DNA of 64,000 bases from JACKEQ01 sp041389565 (GTDB lineage: Bacteria > Myxococcota_A > UBA796 > GCA-2862545). The first letter of the stretch is position 1, and each line of letters opens with the position of its first letter. Below, piece by piece: positions 61,059-64,000 of this stretch. The DNA lies in the NCBI GenBank assembly GCA_041389565.1, contig JAWKRP010000004.1:62001-126000 (forward strand), read 5' to 3'. Made by a program: the position numbers and the translations under genes. The notes under the pieces were generated by a model, which was not told the origin of the DNA, did not search any database, and worked only from the letters and a program-made list of their open reading frames with translations.

Positions 61059-63419
61059 ATGCTGTCGTTCCTGATGCTCGCGACCTCTGCCGCGCTCGCC
61101 GGGGGTGGGTCGGTGTCCCCACCACCTCCCACGCCGCCCGCGGTCGACTTCTCGACGCTTCCGGCCACCGCCGACGTGCAGCCCGTGAACCCCGACGGCA
61201 AGAACCACCCGGTGCACGCGCGCCTCGTCACCGACCGCACGAGCGTGGCGCCCGGCGACACCTTCCGCATCGGCGTGCACCTCACCCAGCAGCCGGGCTG
61301 GCACACGTACTGGAAGTCGCCCGGCGACATCGGGCTCCCCACGAACATCACGTGGGCCCTGCCCGACGGCAGCACGGCGCAGCCCTACCAGTACCCGGTG
61401 CCGCAGCGCTTCGACGCCGACGACCTCGTCTCCTTCGGGTACGACGATCAGGTCCTGTTCTTCTCCGAGGTCACGGTCCCCGCGACGGCCACCCCGGGAA
61501 CGGCACGCATCGGCGCGAAGGCCGACTGGCTCGTGTGCAACACCAGCTGCATCCCGGGCGAGGCCGACCTGTCGGGCTCGATCGCGATCGGGCCGTCCGA
61601 CACGTCCGCGTTCGCGCCCCTGTTCGACCACTACGCCGCCCAGCACCCCGTGCGCGCCGAGTCGATCGAGGGCCTCGACGCCCGCCTGGTGCTGTCCCAC
61701 GACGCGGTGCTGCCGTTCTCGCCGTTCCATGCCGTGCTCGAGCTCAAGGGTCCGGGCCGGATCGTCCCGGATGCCGAGCGCTACGCGTTCGCTCCGATCG
61801 TCGGCGACGGCTGGATGATCAACACGCGCACGGTCGGGCACCAGGCCGATGCCCTGGTCGCGCGGCTCGACGCCGAGACGCTCCTCGACGTGCCGCCCGA
61901 CGCCGACCGGATCGGCGGGCTGTTCCTGCTCGAGCTCGACGGGAAGCCCGTGGCGGTCGAGCTGGAAGCGCCCCTGCCCTGGAGGCCCGCCGACAGCGCG
62001 GTGTCCGCCACCACCGATCCCGCGCTCACCACCGCGATCGAAGCGCTGCCCACCGCGCATCCCGCCACCGAGAAGGCCGCGGAGACCCACGAGGAGGCCT
62101 CCATGGCCGTCGCGGGTGCGGAGAGCGCGTTCACGCAGACCGTGCCGGTGAGCGGCGAGTCCGGCGGCGTGCTCGGCGCCCTCGGGAACCTCCTGTTCGC
62201 GTTCTTCGGCGGCCTGCTGCTCAACATCATGCCGTGCGTGCTGCCGGTCCTCACGCTCAAGCTGTACAGCCTCGTGGAGCAGTCCGACATCACGGCGGCC
62301 GAGCAGCGGAGCGCCGGGCTGGCGTACACCGGGGGCATCCTGGCGAGCTTCTGGGGCCTCGCCGCCACCATCGTCGCGCTCCGCGTGATGCTCGGGATGG
62401 AGGTCGACTGGGGCTTCCAGTTCCAGTACCCGCCCTACGTCGCGGGCCTCGCCACCCTCGTGTTCGCGTTCGGGCTGTCGCTGTTCGGCGTGTTCGAGAT
62501 CCCCGCCATGGGCGTGTCCACCGCCAGTGCGGCGGGCGCGAAGGAAGGCCTCGCCGGCTACTTCTTCACGGGCGTGTTCGCGACCCTGCTCGCCACCCCG
62601 TGCAGCGCGCCCTTCCTGGGCACGGCCATCGCGTTCGCGCTCGGCGCCTCGACGCCCATGCTGTTCGGCATCTTCACGCTGGTCGCGCTCGGGCTCGCCG
62701 CTCCGTTCGTCGTCATCGCGTTCGTGCCCGCGCTGTACCGCCTGCTGCCCCGTCCGGGCGGGTGGATGGAGACCTTCAAGCAGCTGCTCGGGTTCACGCT
62801 CGTCGCCACGGCCATCTGGCTCACCGGCGTGCTCGGCTCGCAGATCGGGCTCGATCGCCTGGTGGGCTTCCTCACCTTCCTGATGTTCGTGTCGGCGGGG
62901 TGCTGGGTGTTCGGCCACTTCGGTGGGGTCGCGGCGAGCGGCCAGCGCCAGCTCGTCTCGGCCGGAGCGGGCGTGCTGGTCGCGGCGGCCGGAGGCTTCG
63001 CCTTCCTCGACCTCGAGTTCGCGAGCGAGCCCGTGGCCGACGACGGAACGGTGAAGGTCGACCTCGACTTCAGCGAGCACATCCCATGGCAGCCGTTCAG
63101 CGCGCAGCGCGTGGCGCAGCTCCAGGGCAAGCCCGTGTTCGTCGACTTCACCGCCGAGTGGTGCCTCACCTGCAAGGTGAACGAGAAGGCCATCCTCGAG
63201 ACCCCGGCGGTCCGCGCGGCGATGGACGAGCACGGCGTCGTGCCGCTCAAGGCCGACTGGACGCGCCGCGACCAGACCATCACCGACTGGCTGCACCGGT
63301 ACGGGAAGGCCGGTGTGCCGTTCTACCTCGTGATCCCCGCCACCGGAGACCCCATCCCGCTCGGCGAGGTGATCACGCAGGGCATGGTCATCGAGGCGCT
63401 GGAGCAGTCGGCGGGCTGA
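61059..63419 (+). CDS. dsbD: Thiol:disulfide interchange protein DsbD-like
   Basis: Moves reducing power from cytoplasmic thioredoxin to the periplasm. 786 residues. Signal MLSFLMLATSAALAG. The alpha domain is larger than in E. coli, with the pair Cys160/Cys165 in VCNTSC. Eight membrane spans follow, with the beta-domain cysteines near 393 (IMPCVLPVLTLK) and 515 (TPCSAPFLGT). The C-terminal thioredoxin gamma domain has EWCLTCKVNE with Cys702 and Cys705. Likely partners are the two TlpA lipoproteins and cytochrome c maturation. GAGGTG stands upstream of the ATG, and TAGGGT upstream is a possible -10. Its 3' end overlaps the next convergent gene by 32 bases. Confidence 0.94.
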   Translation: MLSFLMLATSAALAGGGSVSPPPPTPPAVDFSTLPATADVQPVNPDGKNHPVHARLVTDRTSVAPGDTFRIGVHLTQQPGWHTYWKSPGDIGLPTNITWALPDGSTAQPYQYPVPQRFDADDLVSFGYDDQVLFFSEVTVPATATPGTARIGAKADWLVCNTSCIPGEADLSGSIAIGPSDTSAFAPLFDHYAAQHPVRAESIEGLDARLVLSHDAVLPFSPFHAVLELKGPGRIVPDAERYAFAPIVGDGWMINTRTVGHQADALVARLDAETLLDVPPDADRIGGLFLLELDGKPVAVELEAPLPWRPADSAVSATTDPALTTAIEALPTAHPATEKAAETHEEASMAVAGAESAFTQTVPVSGESGGVLGALGNLLFAFFGGLLLNIMPCVLPVLTLKLYSLVEQSDITAAEQRSAGLAYTGGILASFWGLAATIVALRVMLGMEVDWGFQFQYPPYVAGLATLVFAFGLSLFGVFEIPAMGVSTASAAGAKEGLAGYFFTGVFATLLATPCSAPFLGTAIAFALGASTPMLFGIFTLVALGLAAPFVVIAFVPALYRLLPRPGGWMETFKQLLGFTLVATAIWLTGVLGSQIGLDRLVGFLTFLMFVSAGCWVFGHFGGVAASGQRQLVSAGAGVLVAAAGGFAFLDLEFASEPVADDGTVKVDLDFSEHIPWQPFSAQRVAQLQGKPVFVDFTAEWCLTCKVNEKAILETPAVRAAMDEHGVVPLKADWTRRDQTITDWLHRYGKAGVPFYLVIPATGDPIPLGEVITQGMVIEALEQSAG

Positions 63420-64000
63420 GCAGGTCCGCCACACGCTTCAGCACGTCTTCGGTCGATCCGCTCTTCTGCAGGATGAGCGCCGTTCCTTCGGCCAGGCGCG
63501 CACGGTCGACGTCGCTCAGCGACAACGACGTGAACACGACCAGCGGGATCGCCGCCAGCTCGGGATCTTTCCGGATCTCCCGAACCACCGTGAACCCGTC
63601 GACCCCGGGCATCATGAGGTCGAGCAGGATGAGGTCGGGGCGCTCGGACTCGAGGTAGCGCAGCGCGGCCGCACCGTCCGACACCTCGTCGACCAGGAAC
63701 CCGCCGGAGATCAAGGCACGCCGCGTGAGCTCCCGGGCGTCCGCTTCGTCGTCGACCACGAGGATCCGCCGGCGGCCGCGGACGAAGCGCTCGACGGTCG
63801 CGAGCAGCGTCGGCTTCTCGATGGGCTTCACGAGGTACTCGGACGCGCCCAGCGTGAACCCGATGCCCTGCTCGTCGGCGAGCATCGACATCATCACCAC
63901 GGGCACCTCCGCGAGCCGCGGGTGGGCGCGCAGGCGGGCGAGCGTGTCCCAGCCGTCCATCTCGGGCATCAGCACGTCGAGCGCGATGACCGAGGGCGTG
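63388..64000 (-). CDS. Double receiver-domain protein, 5' end cut by window
   Basis: The visible 204 codons contain two response-regulator receiver domains. The first is cut: its phospho-acceptor Asp is in VIALDVLMPEMDGW at the window edge, with VVMMS and the conserved Lys in YLVKPIEK. The second is whole: ILVVDDEADARELTRR, Asp in LILLDLMMPGVDG, VVFTSLS for the Thr/Ser, and ILQKSG with the Lys. No output domain follows at the C-terminus. It may be the end of a hybrid histidine kinase or a stand-alone multi-receiver regulator; the missing N-terminus decides. Converges on dsbD with a 32-base overlap. Confidence 0.85.
   Translation of the reverse strand, partial: TPSVIALDVLMPEMDGWDTLARLRAHPRLAEVPVVMMSMLADEQGIGFTLGASEYLVKPIEKPTLLATVERFVRGRRRILVVDDEADARELTRRALISGGFLVDEVSDGAAALRYLESERPDLILLDLMMPGVDGFTVVREIRKDPELAAIPLVVFTSLSLSDVDRARLAEGTALILQKSGSTEDVLKRVADLLSPPTAPAPR

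Noticed and set aside
59160..63434. One very long minus-strand frame reaching 63434 and including the ferritin-like/DUF362 protein
   Set aside because: The part upstream of 60947 lies opposite dsbD and has no domain; the real start has GGGAGG at proper spacing.

Overview
The window reads as high-GC (roughly 70 %) DNA from a diderm bacterium, most likely a myxobacterium-like member of Myxococcota or a related deltaproteobacterial lineage. The reasons are the many lipoproteins, two eukaryotic-type Ser/Thr kinases with membrane anchors, OmpA proteins with calcium-binding type-3 repeats, and two proteins ending in a Cys / hydrophobic / Arg-cluster tail of the MYXO-CTERM kind. There is no phage, transposon, integron or CRISPR array, and I recognise no tRNA or rRNA. 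The region looks like ordinary chromosome with many envelope genes.

Layout. Bases 1-11156 carry central metabolism (threonine aldolase, malate dehydrogenase, class II aldolase) mixed with a vWA lipoprotein, a ComF protein, a sigma-like/zinc anti-sigma-like membrane protein and a PHP phosphatase. Bases 11147-18046 hold a metallo-beta-lactamase-fold hydrolase, a lipoprotein cytochrome c, two TlpA-type thioredoxin lipoproteins flanking an ABC-F ATPase, and PlsC. Bases 18114-25760 hold a VTT protein coupled to a Ser/Thr kinase, a giant glycine-rich membrane protein with a coupled partner, a cNMP-binding protein and a catalytically dead sulfatase/TPR lipoprotein. Bases 25774-41555 are an envelope block: an Asp-Ser-Gly repeat lipoprotein, two OmpA proteins, CapA, a kinase-PEGA operon and a discoidin-like protein. 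Bases 41830-43343 are a detached F0 cluster (atpI-atpB-atpE), followed by hemL, GDPD, gyrA with a coupled zinc-ribbon membrane protein, a sodium:solute symporter, tandem metzincin lipoproteins, a Lon-family protease, an FHA regulator, a ferritin-like/DUF362 fusion, DsbD and a receiver protein cut by the window end.

How it fits together. Many neighbours are translationally coupled by 4-base ATGA/GTGA overlaps, and at least one by CTGA, which points to CTG initiation. Several transcription units appear leaderless, with a TANNNT hexamer 5-8 bases before the start codon. Three units instead carry a sigma-54-like -24/-12 element at a fixed distance of about 32 bases from the start. Redox maturation is well represented (DsbD, two TlpA lipoproteins, cytochrome c), as is outer-membrane anchoring (OmpA, lipoproteins).

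The most promising undescribed items are the single-chain sigma-like/ZAS/transmembrane protein (5713-7185), the sigma-54-driven small orphan proteins, the multi-hairpin RNA behind atpE (41638-41829), the dead sulfatase-TPR lipoprotein, and the repeat lipoprotein with a cluster of frame-breaking deletions. No intergenic stretch exceeds 300 bases; the largest, 41556-41829, holds the structured RNA and a terminator.
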